Part shown: positions 18,233-25,459 of the stretch, piece after piece
How positions within the stretch are numbered: the stretch's first letter is position 1
Layout of the letters: every line of letters starts with the position of its first letter
Source of the DNA: a gamma proteobacterium HTCC2207
GTDB lineage: Bacteria; Pseudomonadota; Gammaproteobacteria; Pseudomonadales; Porticoccaceae
Direction: 5' to 3'
NCBI GenBank assembly: GCA_905182275.1
Contig: CAJJAU010000005.1
Location: forward strand, 1 to 56,669
Length of the DNA stretch: 56,669 bases
Position numbers and translations under genes: made by a program
The notes under the pieces: generated by a model
Told to the model about the DNA's origin: nothing
The model's input: only the letters and a program-made list of their open reading frames with translations
Databases searched by the model: none

Positions 18233-19468
18233 TTATCCTGTGGCATTGCTATGTAAGTTGACAATGTCTTTGTCGCTGTAACCCAGCAAATAGAGTATTC
18301 CGTCCAGGCCAACATTTGAAATTGCCTGTTTAGCCGACGCTTTCACCAAAGGCTTGGCCCTAAAGGCTATCCCTAAACCAGCAATATTCAGCATGGGCAG
18401 ATCATTCGCTCCATCGCCCACCGCAATCACTTGTTCAAGGCTAAGGCCAAGCTCCCTAGCTATCTCGACGAGTATTTCGGCTTTGCGCTGTCCGTCAATG
18501 ATTTCGCCTGCAACTTTACCCGTGACAACTCCTCCAGCAACATCCAACTCATTAGCATAGACATAATCGACACCCAATTTATCCTGTAAATGGCGCCCAA
18601 AAAAAGTGAAGCCACCTGAAACAATGGCGGTTTTGAACCCCAGTTGTTTTAAACTCTTCAGTAGGTACTCAGCACCATCATTGAGACGTAAGCGATCGGC
18701 AACCGTCTGCAAAACGCTTTCACGCAGCCCCTCAAGCAATGCTAAGCGCTGTTTAAAGCTCTCCTTGAAATCTACCTCTCCACGCATTGCTGCTTCCGTA
18801 ATAGCGGCAACCTGCTCACCTACGCCTGCTTCAATGGCAAGTTCATCGATAACTTCTGCATCAATCAGGGTAGAGTCCATATCAAAAACTACCAACTGCC
18901 GACTGCGACGGAAAATATTATCTTCCTGGTAGGCGACATCAATATTGTGCCGCCCCGCTAGCTTAAGTAGCGATTTACGCAGGTCATCTGCACTATCTGG
19001 CTCGCCGCGCGCAGAAAATTCTATGCACGCCTGTCCATGGATGTCGGAATGACTAAGAGATATACGCCCTGACAAGCGGACTATTTTATCAATATTGAGC
19101 CCTTGCTCTGCTGTCACCTTAGTAACTGCGGCAAGATGAGATGCCTCTAAATTCCGCGCCAAAAGAGTCACTATATGACGAGGTTTACCTTGCAGGCCTA
19201 CCCAGTTTTGGTAGCGCTCATTGGAAATAGGCAAAAAAATAGCCTGCATATCTAACCTGTGGAGAGTGGCTAAAACATTAGAAGTGAGGTTCGCGACACT
19301 CTTATTGGAGGGTACCGACACCAAAATACCCATATTTAGTTGGTCATGAATAACGGCTTGACCAATATCTAACAAGGTTACGCCGAATTGAGCCAAAGTT
19401 TCGGTAACCGCATTGGTCACTCCCGGCTGGTCTTCACCAGACACGTTAATCAGTAAAACATTCGACAC
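18233..19468 (-). CDS. serB: Phosphoserine phosphatase with N-terminal ACT region
   Basis: Last step of serine synthesis. The 411 residues have an ACT-type regulatory region (about 1-180; GEDQPGVTNAV and a second repeat near 98) and a HAD phosphatase domain with motif I FDMDSTLIDAE (196-205), motif II VSGGFTFF and motif III/IV AVGDGANDLPML. Length agrees with pseudomonad SerB (about 404). It is divergent from the YtjB-like gene, a pairing also found in E. coli. Serine made here feeds the two nearby serine acetyltransferases. Confidence 0.96.
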   Translation of the reverse strand: MSNVLLINVSGEDQPGVTNAVTETLAQFGVTLLDIGQAVIHDQLNMGILVSVPSNKSVANLTSNVLATLHRLDMQAIFLPISNERYQNWVGLQGKPRHIVTLLARNLEASHLAAVTKVTAEQGLNIDKIVRLSGRISLSHSDIHGQACIEFSARGEPDSADDLRKSLLKLAGRHNIDVAYQEDNIFRRSRQLVVFDMDSTLIDAEVIDELAIEAGVGEQVAAITEAAMRGEVDFKESFKQRLALLEGLRESVLQTVADRLRLNDGAEYLLKSLKQLGFKTAIVSGGFTFFGRHLQDKLGVDYVYANELDVAGGVVTGKVAGEIIDGQRKAEILVEIARELGLSLEQVIAVGDGANDLPMLNIAGLGIAFRAKPLVKASAKQAISNVGLDGILYLLGYSDKDIVNLHSNATG

Positions 19469-19563
19469 AGTGGATAATCCCGTTAATTTTTAGATGCCTA
19501 TTATATAAAAACTTATCGAATAGGATAGAATAGAGAGAAAATAAATTGTTTAAGGGCTCGAGG

Positions 19564-20766
19564 ATGCAGCGTCAATACGCTACCAACGTGAAACTGCCGT
19601 CTATCATTGCCTCTAGCCTATTACTATTCGGCTTTTTGAGCTGGGTGATCATAGAAACCCAGACATCAAGGCTCTCTCATCAAAGGGTTGAGGAGAAAAG
19701 CCATGCGACGCTCAGTCAATTAGCCGAAGTCATTAGAACACCTTTATTTAGCAGCGACATCATTGCTGTTCAATTTACTCTGCGTAATGCAACCAAAGAT
19801 ACGGCTATATACAGTGCCAGCTTGTACGATGTTGAAAATACTCTCATAGCACAAAGCTCTCGGGCTCAAAAGGCGCCAGCTAATCTGGAAATATTTAAAC
19901 GTAACATCCTCCTTGAGGACTCCCTAGCTGGGACTTTAGTGATAGCTGTTAATAGCGGGCCAATCTACGCAGCCTACTCAAATGTATTTTTTTTATGGGC
20001 TCTTTTATGGCTGCTATTTTCAGCAGCTTGCACCTATGCTTGCTATCGACTCACTGACCGAATTTCCCGCCGCTTGCGATCCCTAACCAATCGTTTACCT
20101 GGAAGCAGCGATCCCATGATTGACGAAATACTTGAACTGGAAACAAGGCTTCAACCACTATTGTCTAACTCTCGGGAGTTAGACAATCATTCAAATGGCG
20201 GCTATTACTGTTCAGTCGTCACTGGAACGATTAAAAATCGGAAAAGTTTAAATAAGCAACTTAATCACGAAAATCTAGAATTGCTATTCGAGCATATCGA
20301 CCTTTGTGTGGACAGAACAATTGAGCTTTACGGAGGTCAGCGATTAGAGGGCAGCAACGGAGGAATATGTTTTTCCATCCGCTCAACACAATGCTCAAAA
20401 CAACATATTTTAGTTTGCTTAATGGCCATGTACTCGCTGCAACAGCTACTTGAGCGGCTTTCAGTCAAACTTGGCATTGAACTGGCGATCAACTGGACAC
20501 TTTGCAGCGACAACATTTCATCATTGCCGACCTTTAGATATCACGAAAGTATATCCACCTTAAAAGCAGCCTCACTATTGTTATCGAATCGTATCGACAG
20601 TAGCATTATTGCCTTATCAATCGTCGAGTATGACATTGATCAATTAAGTTCTATCGCCAGATTTAGCAAACTGGAAGAGCACTCCTTTGTATTCCAAGGC
20701 TTCCCTGAACAAAGACAGCTGTTACTTGAAAAACAAATATCCCATCTCGCCTCGATTTGCCTTTAG
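19564..20766 (+). CDS. YtjB/Smp-like (AhpA) inner-membrane protein
   Basis: About 400-residue membrane protein, assigned to the YtjB/Smp family from its position divergent to serB and its layout: an N-terminal helix (about 11-30), a periplasmic region of about 110 residues (LAEVIRTPLFSSDIIAVQ), a second helix (about 145-165), then a cytoplasmic part with no recognisable catalytic motif. The architecture resembles a sensor without its kinase, and function is unknown. The ATG at 19564 has AAGGG seven bases upstream; a TTG at 19546 would add six residues. It converges on dgkA. Confidence 0.72.
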   Translation: MQRQYATNVKLPSIIASSLLLFGFLSWVIIETQTSRLSHQRVEEKSHATLSQLAEVIRTPLFSSDIIAVQFTLRNATKDTAIYSASLYDVENTLIAQSSRAQKAPANLEIFKRNILLEDSLAGTLVIAVNSGPIYAAYSNVFFLWALLWLLFSAACTYACYRLTDRISRRLRSLTNRLPGSSDPMIDEILELETRLQPLLSNSRELDNHSNGGYYCSVVTGTIKNRKSLNKQLNHENLELLFEHIDLCVDRTIELYGGQRLEGSNGGICFSIRSTQCSKQHILVCLMAMYSLQQLLERLSVKLGIELAINWTLCSDNISSLPTFRYHESISTLKAASLLLSNRIDSSIIALSIVEYDIDQLSSIARFSKLEEHSFVFQGFPEQRQLLLEKQISHLASICL

Positions 20767-20771
20767 CGTCT

Positions 20772-21155
20772 TTAGAATCGGCTAATATTTTCGCTGAGAA
20801 TAAGACCCCAAACCATAAAGAAATAGACGAGGGATATCAGAACGGCGGCAGATCCAACATCTTTTGCCCGTCCGGACAATTCATGAAAATCTAGCCCTAT
20901 TCGATCAACTATTATTTCAATTCCGGTATTGAGTAACTCCGTGGTCAATACAAATAGTAGCGCACCGATCAGTAAAATTAATTGCAGTTTAGATTCTGCC
21001 AGCCAAAAGGCTGACGGCATAAGTACAGCGCAAGCACCCACTTCACACCGGAATGCTTCCTGTGTTTTAACTGCCGCTGAAAGACCATGCAATGAATGAG
21101 TGGTGGTCTGAACAATACGTCGATGAAGTAATCCCAAAATACCTTTTTCAGCCAT
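20772..21155 (-). CDS. dgkA: Diacylglycerol kinase DgkA
   Basis: Small trimeric membrane enzyme that phosphorylates diacylglycerol, recycling the by-product of periplasmic glucan modification. 127 residues, three membrane helices. The catalytic/signature stretch is intact: EAFRCEVG near 32, then TELLNTGIEIIVDRIG and HELSGRAKDVGSAAV near 85-105. AGGGG lies before the ATG. It sits 11 bases downstream of the second cysE. Confidence 0.95.
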   Translation of the reverse strand: MAEKGILGLLHRRIVQTTTHSLHGLSAAVKTQEAFRCEVGACAVLMPSAFWLAESKLQLILLIGALLFVLTTELLNTGIEIIVDRIGLDFHELSGRAKDVGSAAVLISLVYFFMVWGLILSENISRF

Positions 21156-21166
21156 TTCATTTACCC

Positions 21167-21949
21167 CTAGCCGTCTAAATTTTGATTCATATTTAATGCG
21201 GGAATCTCATCAAGTGGCATTCCAACAACGGAGGCAGGAACACCCACCACGGTTGCATGAGCTGGCATTGACTTAAGTACCAAGCTGCCAGCGCCAATCT
21301 TGGTGCCCTCGCCGATAGTAATGTCACCAATAAGTTTTGCGCCGGCCGAAATCATCACTCCATCGCCAATGGTAGGATGACGTTTACCCCCGCTATTGCC
21401 ATTCCCACCCAGTGTTACAGAGTGCAAGACTGAAACGTTATTTCCGATTATCGCGGTTTCACCAATAACCAATCCAGTAGCATGATCAAGCATAATGCCT
21501 GAGCCAATTTTTGCTCCTGGATGAATATCAACATGAAATACTTCTGCCATTTTACTTTGTAAAAAAAATGCGACTTCACACCTATCATTTTTCCAGAACC
21601 AGCTGGCTACACGTTGTAATTGCAGGGCTTGAAAGCCCTTGTAATAGAGCAACGGCGTAAGATATTTATCACAGGCTGCATCGCGCTCAAAACTGGCCGA
21701 CAAATCTAAGCAAGCATTAGTCGCAATCTGGCGGTCGCACTCAAGTGCTTCGCCTATGATTTCACTTAGACTAGCGCTAGTCCAATCCGAATCAATTAAC
21801 TGATCAGCCAGAGCATGTCCAAGCGCCTCTGAAAAACGCGAATGGTCAAGTATAGATCTTTGCAAAAATACTGACATTGCAGGTTCGGACTCAACCAGCT
21901 GATTAGCCTCATCTCTAATATGCTGCCAAACAAATTCTTGTGTAACCAT
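21167..21949 (-). CDS. cysE: Serine O-acetyltransferase, copy 2
   Basis: Second full CysE-type enzyme in the window. The helical N-terminal domain (FVWQHIRDEANQLVESEPAM at the start, DAACDKYLTPLLYYKGFQAL) and beta-helix are intact, with VDIHPGAK and LDHATGLVIGETA carrying the catalytic residues. The ATG at 21949 aligns with E. coli CysE; a GTG at 21961 is possible. It differs clearly from copy 1, so it is not a recent duplicate. It stops at MNQNLDG, the point equivalent to the start of the CysK-binding tail in E. coli, so the tail with its terminal Ile is missing. Which copy serves cysteine synthesis cannot be told from sequence. Confidence 0.9.
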   Translation of the reverse strand: MVTQEFVWQHIRDEANQLVESEPAMSVFLQRSILDHSRFSEALGHALADQLIDSDWTSASLSEIIGEALECDRQIATNACLDLSASFERDAACDKYLTPLLYYKGFQALQLQRVASWFWKNDRCEVAFFLQSKMAEVFHVDIHPGAKIGSGIMLDHATGLVIGETAIIGNNVSVLHSVTLGGNGNSGGKRHPTIGDGVMISAGAKLIGDITIGEGTKIGAGSLVLKSMPAHATVVGVPASVVGMPLDEIPALNMNQNLDG

Positions 21950-21976
21950 CGATAAAAACACCTTTTGGGGATTGAG

Positions 21977-22726
21977 TTACAACTTTACAAAGCGCTCCAT
22001 GATTTCATCAATGTGCGCAATGACAGTATCAAGGTACATTAGTTTTCCATCATCAAGTAACTGCTGAGTGATAATGGCAGAACTCAACTGCTCGGCGTAA
22101 CCATCAGCAATCGGCCGATAACTTAAATGCCATGGCTCAGGCGCCACTCCGCCACGGTCAACCGCATAGGGTCGATAAAAACCATAGAGATCTTTTTTGG
22201 TGCTGAGCAGCATGCTACTTAACCATCCATGCATGGGTGCGAAAACGCCGGTGCCTTCACATTCCTCAGGCACCAATTGAATTTGATAATCGGCACTTAT
22301 GGCTCCAGCATCATAGATATCAAAATCTGTACCCCAGTGATGACGCGATGCTCCAGGCAAAGCCGACCAACGCAATACCGCTTGAATTTTCTGCCACTCG
22401 TCAAGCTGGCTTAGGTCAATGGGGTTACTAAACTGATCGAGCACCGGCCGCAGCCCTGCTAACTTGTCATTCCAAATAACCCTCTGGCGGTCAAATGATC
22501 GATAGGCGCTGCAGATACAAAGGTCAAAGCCCTCAATAGCGGCAGCGGCTTTTAACGCCATGAAAGGCTGCAACACTTTTTGGTGAATTCGCATCTTTAA
22601 GGGTGTCATTTGGGCACCTTTAGACTTATCTGGAGTCAAGTTAACCAAATGTCGATTACCTGTTCCGGTCAGAATATCTGTGCCAATAGCTTTGTTTGCC
22701 AGCATAGTGTTGTCAGGCCTTTGCAT
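21977..22726 (-). CDS. M15 family (VanY/LdcB-like) peptidase
   Basis: Zinc D,D- or L,D-carboxypeptidase-like protein of family M15, 249 residues. The zinc site is visible: SRHHWGTDFDIYD (about 124-137) supplies His and Asp, and EPWHLSY (about 209-215) the second His; SAYRSF near 67 is also typical. No signal peptide is evident, so it may act in the cytosol on recycled muropeptides or enter the periplasm by another way. It ends 16 bases before the cysE/dgkA pair. Confidence 0.85.
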   Translation of the reverse strand: MQRPDNTMLANKAIGTDILTGTGNRHLVNLTPDKSKGAQMTPLKMRIHQKVLQPFMALKAAAAIEGFDLCICSAYRSFDRQRVIWNDKLAGLRPVLDQFSNPIDLSQLDEWQKIQAVLRWSALPGASRHHWGTDFDIYDAGAISADYQIQLVPEECEGTGVFAPMHGWLSSMLLSTKKDLYGFYRPYAVDRGGVAPEPWHLSYRPIADGYAEQLSSAIITQQLLDDGKLMYLDTVIAHIDEIMERFVKL

Positions 22727-22820
22727 GTAACTGCCAAATCTAGAGTTTATACCTCGCTGGCAAATAAAAGTAAATAATCGTTTAAAATCAGGTCGTTAAT
22801 TGGTCACTAGCGATCGTAAT

Positions 22821-23540
22821 CTAAGGCGAATTCAGAACCTCAATCGCCTGATGTAAACTAATGCCGTTAGCGTCTATATTTGTTCTCCACGCTATAACCT
22901 CGACCCCTCTAGCGACCGCCAGCACCATGGTTTTAGCGTACTCAGGGTCAATATCGGCGGCAACTTCAACTCGTTCGGCAGTATTTAACTGTACACAAAA
23001 TAACAATACTGCACGGTGTCCTAGACTGACCATCTCTATTAATTCGCGCAAATGCTTGGTGCCGCGAGCAGTCACTGAATCGGGAAACATGGCAAGACCA
23101 TCTCCCATATCAAGGGTGACGTTTTTCACTTCAACATAACAGTCTGGTAGCTGCCCAACTGACGTTTGAAGCAAAAAATCAATCCGGCTTTTTTCAGACC
23201 CATAGCGGACTTCTGGCGTGACTAAATCATATGCTTTTAATTGTGGGATTTGATTTTTGGCCAAAGCAGCGGCGACTAAACGATTGGTTCTGATGGTATT
23301 AATTCCAGCCAGCTGACCATGGCTAGTTGTGACAATTTCTAGAGTACCAGGCAATTTACGCTTAGGGTTATCTGATAACGAATACCAGCAACTAGAGTCC
23401 TCTACCTGACAATTTTTCATTGACCCCGTATTCGGACAATGAACGGTTATTAGATTACCTTGGCCATCAATAATATCCGCGAAAAAGCGCTTGTAGCGCC
23501 TCACAAATGTCGCCGGAAACAACTGAGGAGAATCTAACAT
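22821..23540 (-). CDS. sfsA: SfsA family DNA-binding/nuclease-like protein
   Basis: 239 residues with SfsA features: FVRRYKRFFADI near the N terminus, HCPNTGSMKNC about 35-45, and the nuclease-fold-like RIDFLLQ...CYVEVKNVTL region about 125-145. Originally named as a sugar fermentation stimulation protein; true activity unclear. It lies upstream of dksA as in E. coli (sfsA-dksA-gluQ), but here on the opposite strand. Confidence 0.93.
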   Translation of the reverse strand: MLDSPQLFPATFVRRYKRFFADIIDGQGNLITVHCPNTGSMKNCQVEDSSCWYSLSDNPKRKLPGTLEIVTTSHGQLAGINTIRTNRLVAAALAKNQIPQLKAYDLVTPEVRYGSEKSRIDFLLQTSVGQLPDCYVEVKNVTLDMGDGLAMFPDSVTARGTKHLRELIEMVSLGHRAVLLFCVQLNTAERVEVAADIDPEYAKTMVLAVARGVEVIAWRTNIDANGISLHQAIEVLNSP

Positions 23541-23765
23541 CAGACGCGGAACCCTTAAAATTAAGCAGTACTATACCTTGGTGATATTAAAAAAAGTTCA
23601 TTGCAGTGCGATATTGTATTAATGGTCTACTATTATCACAGCCCTTAGACGTACTCTTTTTTGCATAGATTCTGCAAATTCGAAATTTTTACTTGCTTAA
23701 TTGTTAAAATATCTCTATAAACTCTCGTCGTTTTTTTGGCGATACACCAACAGCGGAATGTATTC

Positions 23766-24248
23766 ATGAGCACAGCAAAAGCAACAGCAAAACCAGCAGC
23801 AAAGAAAGGGAAGGTAGCTCCTACAAGTTCAGTCACACTTCATGGATTGAGTCCCTACGTGGAAATAAAGAATGAAGAGTACATGAATGAAAATCAGCGC
23901 GAGCATTTTAAGCAGATTTTGAAAGCATGGCGCCATGAGTTGATGGAAGAAGTTGATCGTACTGTTACCCACATGAAAGACGAAGCGGCTAATTTTCCCG
24001 ACCCCGCCGACCGCGCTACCCAAGAGGAAGAATTTAGTTTAGAGCTGCGTACTCGCGATCGAGAACGTAAACTCATTAAGAAAATTGACAAAACACTGAT
24101 TCGTGTCGAAGACGATGACTACGGATTCTGTGATCAGTGTGGTATCGAAATTGGTATACGAAGATTAGAAGCCCGGCCGACTGCAGATCTTTGTGTCGAC
24201 TGTAAGACCTTAGATGAAATCAAGGAAAAGCAGCTTACTGGGGGTTGA
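23766..24248 (+). CDS. dksA: RNA polymerase secondary-channel regulator DksA
   Basis: ppGpp cofactor that binds RNA polymerase and controls rRNA and amino-acid promoters. From the ATG at 23766 the protein has 160 residues: a Lys/Ala-rich N-terminal extension, the coiled coil with tip acidic residues in FPDPADRATQEEEF, and a four-cysteine zinc finger (CDQC ... CVDC) followed by KTLDEIKEKQL. The start is chosen because it begins MSTAKATAKPAAKK as in related proteins. It is followed by gluQ after 57 bases, a common pair. The 225 bases upstream should contain the promoter. Confidence 0.96.
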   Translation: MSTAKATAKPAAKKGKVAPTSSVTLHGLSPYVEIKNEEYMNENQREHFKQILKAWRHELMEEVDRTVTHMKDEAANFPDPADRATQEEEFSLELRTRDRERKLIKKIDKTLIRVEDDDYGFCDQCGIEIGIRRLEARPTADLCVDCKTLDEIKEKQLTGG

Positions 24249-24305
24249 TACCAGCCTAATTGTTAGCTGATCTCAGCTTGAGCGCAAAACTCATTGGCAC
24301 TAGGC

Positions 24306-25199
24306 ATGGTACAAGAAAAATTCGTTGGTCGATTTGCGCCCTCTCCTACAGGACCTCTCCATTTTGGCTCACTAGTGTGTGCCCTTGCGAGTTACCTTGA
24401 TGTAAAAATTCACGGCGGACGTTGGCTGGTGCGCATGGAGGATCTGGATCCTCCTCGCGAAATCAGTGGCGCAAGTCAGCATATCCTAACTCAACTTGAA
24501 GCCCATGGCTTGTGCTGGGACGGCCAGGTTCTTTACCAAAGTCACCGACTGCAAGCCTATGCTGAAGCATTATCCTTATTAAAAGATAAAAATTTGGCAT
24601 ACCACTGCCAATGCAATCGCAAGCGTATATCTGAATTAAATGGTGTCTATGATAACCGCTGTCGTACCCTAGGTTTGGATGCACAAAACCACGCTACGCG
24701 GCTAGCGTTGCATGACCAAATTGACGCGGTCACTTTTGAAGACCAAATTATGGGTCACATTAGCCAAAACATTCATTCAGCAGTAGGTGACTTTATCATT
24801 CAACGGCGTGATAAATTATTTTCATACCAACTTGCCGTTACCGTGGATGACGCATTTCAGGGGGTTACGCGAGTGGTACGAGGTACTGACTTACTCGACT
24901 CCACTGCTCGCCAAATCTATATGCAGCAATGTCTTGGATACAAAAAACCTTCCTACGCTCATGTTCCAATCGCAGTAACTAAAGATGGGCAAAAATTGAG
25001 TAAACAAAATTTGGCTACCGGCTTACCGCCAGGTAATGAGTCTTTTAACCTATGGGTCGCGCTAGACTGGCTAAAGCAGTCTCCTCCAAACTATTTAAGT
25101 GCTCTTGCGCCTGCTGAGGTAATATCTTGGGCCACTGAAAACTGGGATCAAAGCAAATTGCCCGCCACCTTAACAGTACCTGCGCCCGATGGATTTTAA
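24306..25199 (+). CDS. gluQ: Glutamyl-Q tRNA(Asp) synthetase
   Basis: GluRS paralogue without an anticodon domain that glutamylates queuosine of tRNA-Asp. About 297 residues from the ATG at 24306 (a TTG at 24294 is possible). Class I motifs: FAPSPTGPLHFGS (HIGH-type) near residue 10 and KDGQKLSKQN (KMSKS-type) near 230. The zinc-binding cysteines CQC ... C are present about 102-120. Its position after dksA is characteristic. Confidence 0.95.
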   Translation: MVQEKFVGRFAPSPTGPLHFGSLVCALASYLDVKIHGGRWLVRMEDLDPPREISGASQHILTQLEAHGLCWDGQVLYQSHRLQAYAEALSLLKDKNLAYHCQCNRKRISELNGVYDNRCRTLGLDAQNHATRLALHDQIDAVTFEDQIMGHISQNIHSAVGDFIIQRRDKLFSYQLAVTVDDAFQGVTRVVRGTDLLDSTARQIYMQQCLGYKKPSYAHVPIAVTKDGQKLSKQNLATGLPPGNESFNLWVALDWLKQSPPNYLSALAPAEVISWATENWDQSKLPATLTVPAPDGF

Positions 25200-25288
25200 A
25201 GTTCATCACGGGGCTTTGTTTGCTTTGCGGAGCAACCTTCAATACCATCAAAGATCGACTCGGTGTAACCATTTAAAAAACGGCGTCT

Positions 25289-25459
25289 ATGTTTAATTAT
25301 CGATTAGTTGCAACACTACTACTGTTATGTATTGTCGTTTTCCCTCTCGCCATTCAATGGGCGCTGGAGCCCTCTGGACATTGGTTCAGGCTCTTTTTAG
25401 TGTGGGGGTTATTGGTATTTTCCACTTTTATTTTACAGCGTGAGCGAACTAAAAAATGA
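25289..25459 (+). CDS. CbrX-like 56-residue membrane micro-protein coupled to the sensor kinase
   Basis: A short frame (ATG 25289, TGA 25457-25459) whose stop overlaps the start of the following sensor kinase in ATGA, the classic layout for translational coupling. The product has two strongly hydrophobic segments (LVATLLLLCIVVFPLAI about 7-23 and FRLFLVWGLLVFSTFIL about 34-50) and a basic end (QRERTKK). In Pseudomonas putida I recall a small protein, CbrX, encoded just before and overlapping cbrA. Position, size and overlap fit it. Function is unknown; it resembles the small partner subunits of some sodium/solute symporters, which is relevant because CbrA starts with a symporter-like domain. 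Confidence 0.75.
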   Translation: MFNYRLVATLLLLCIVVFPLAIQWALEPSGHWFRLFLVWGLLVFSTFILQRERTKK

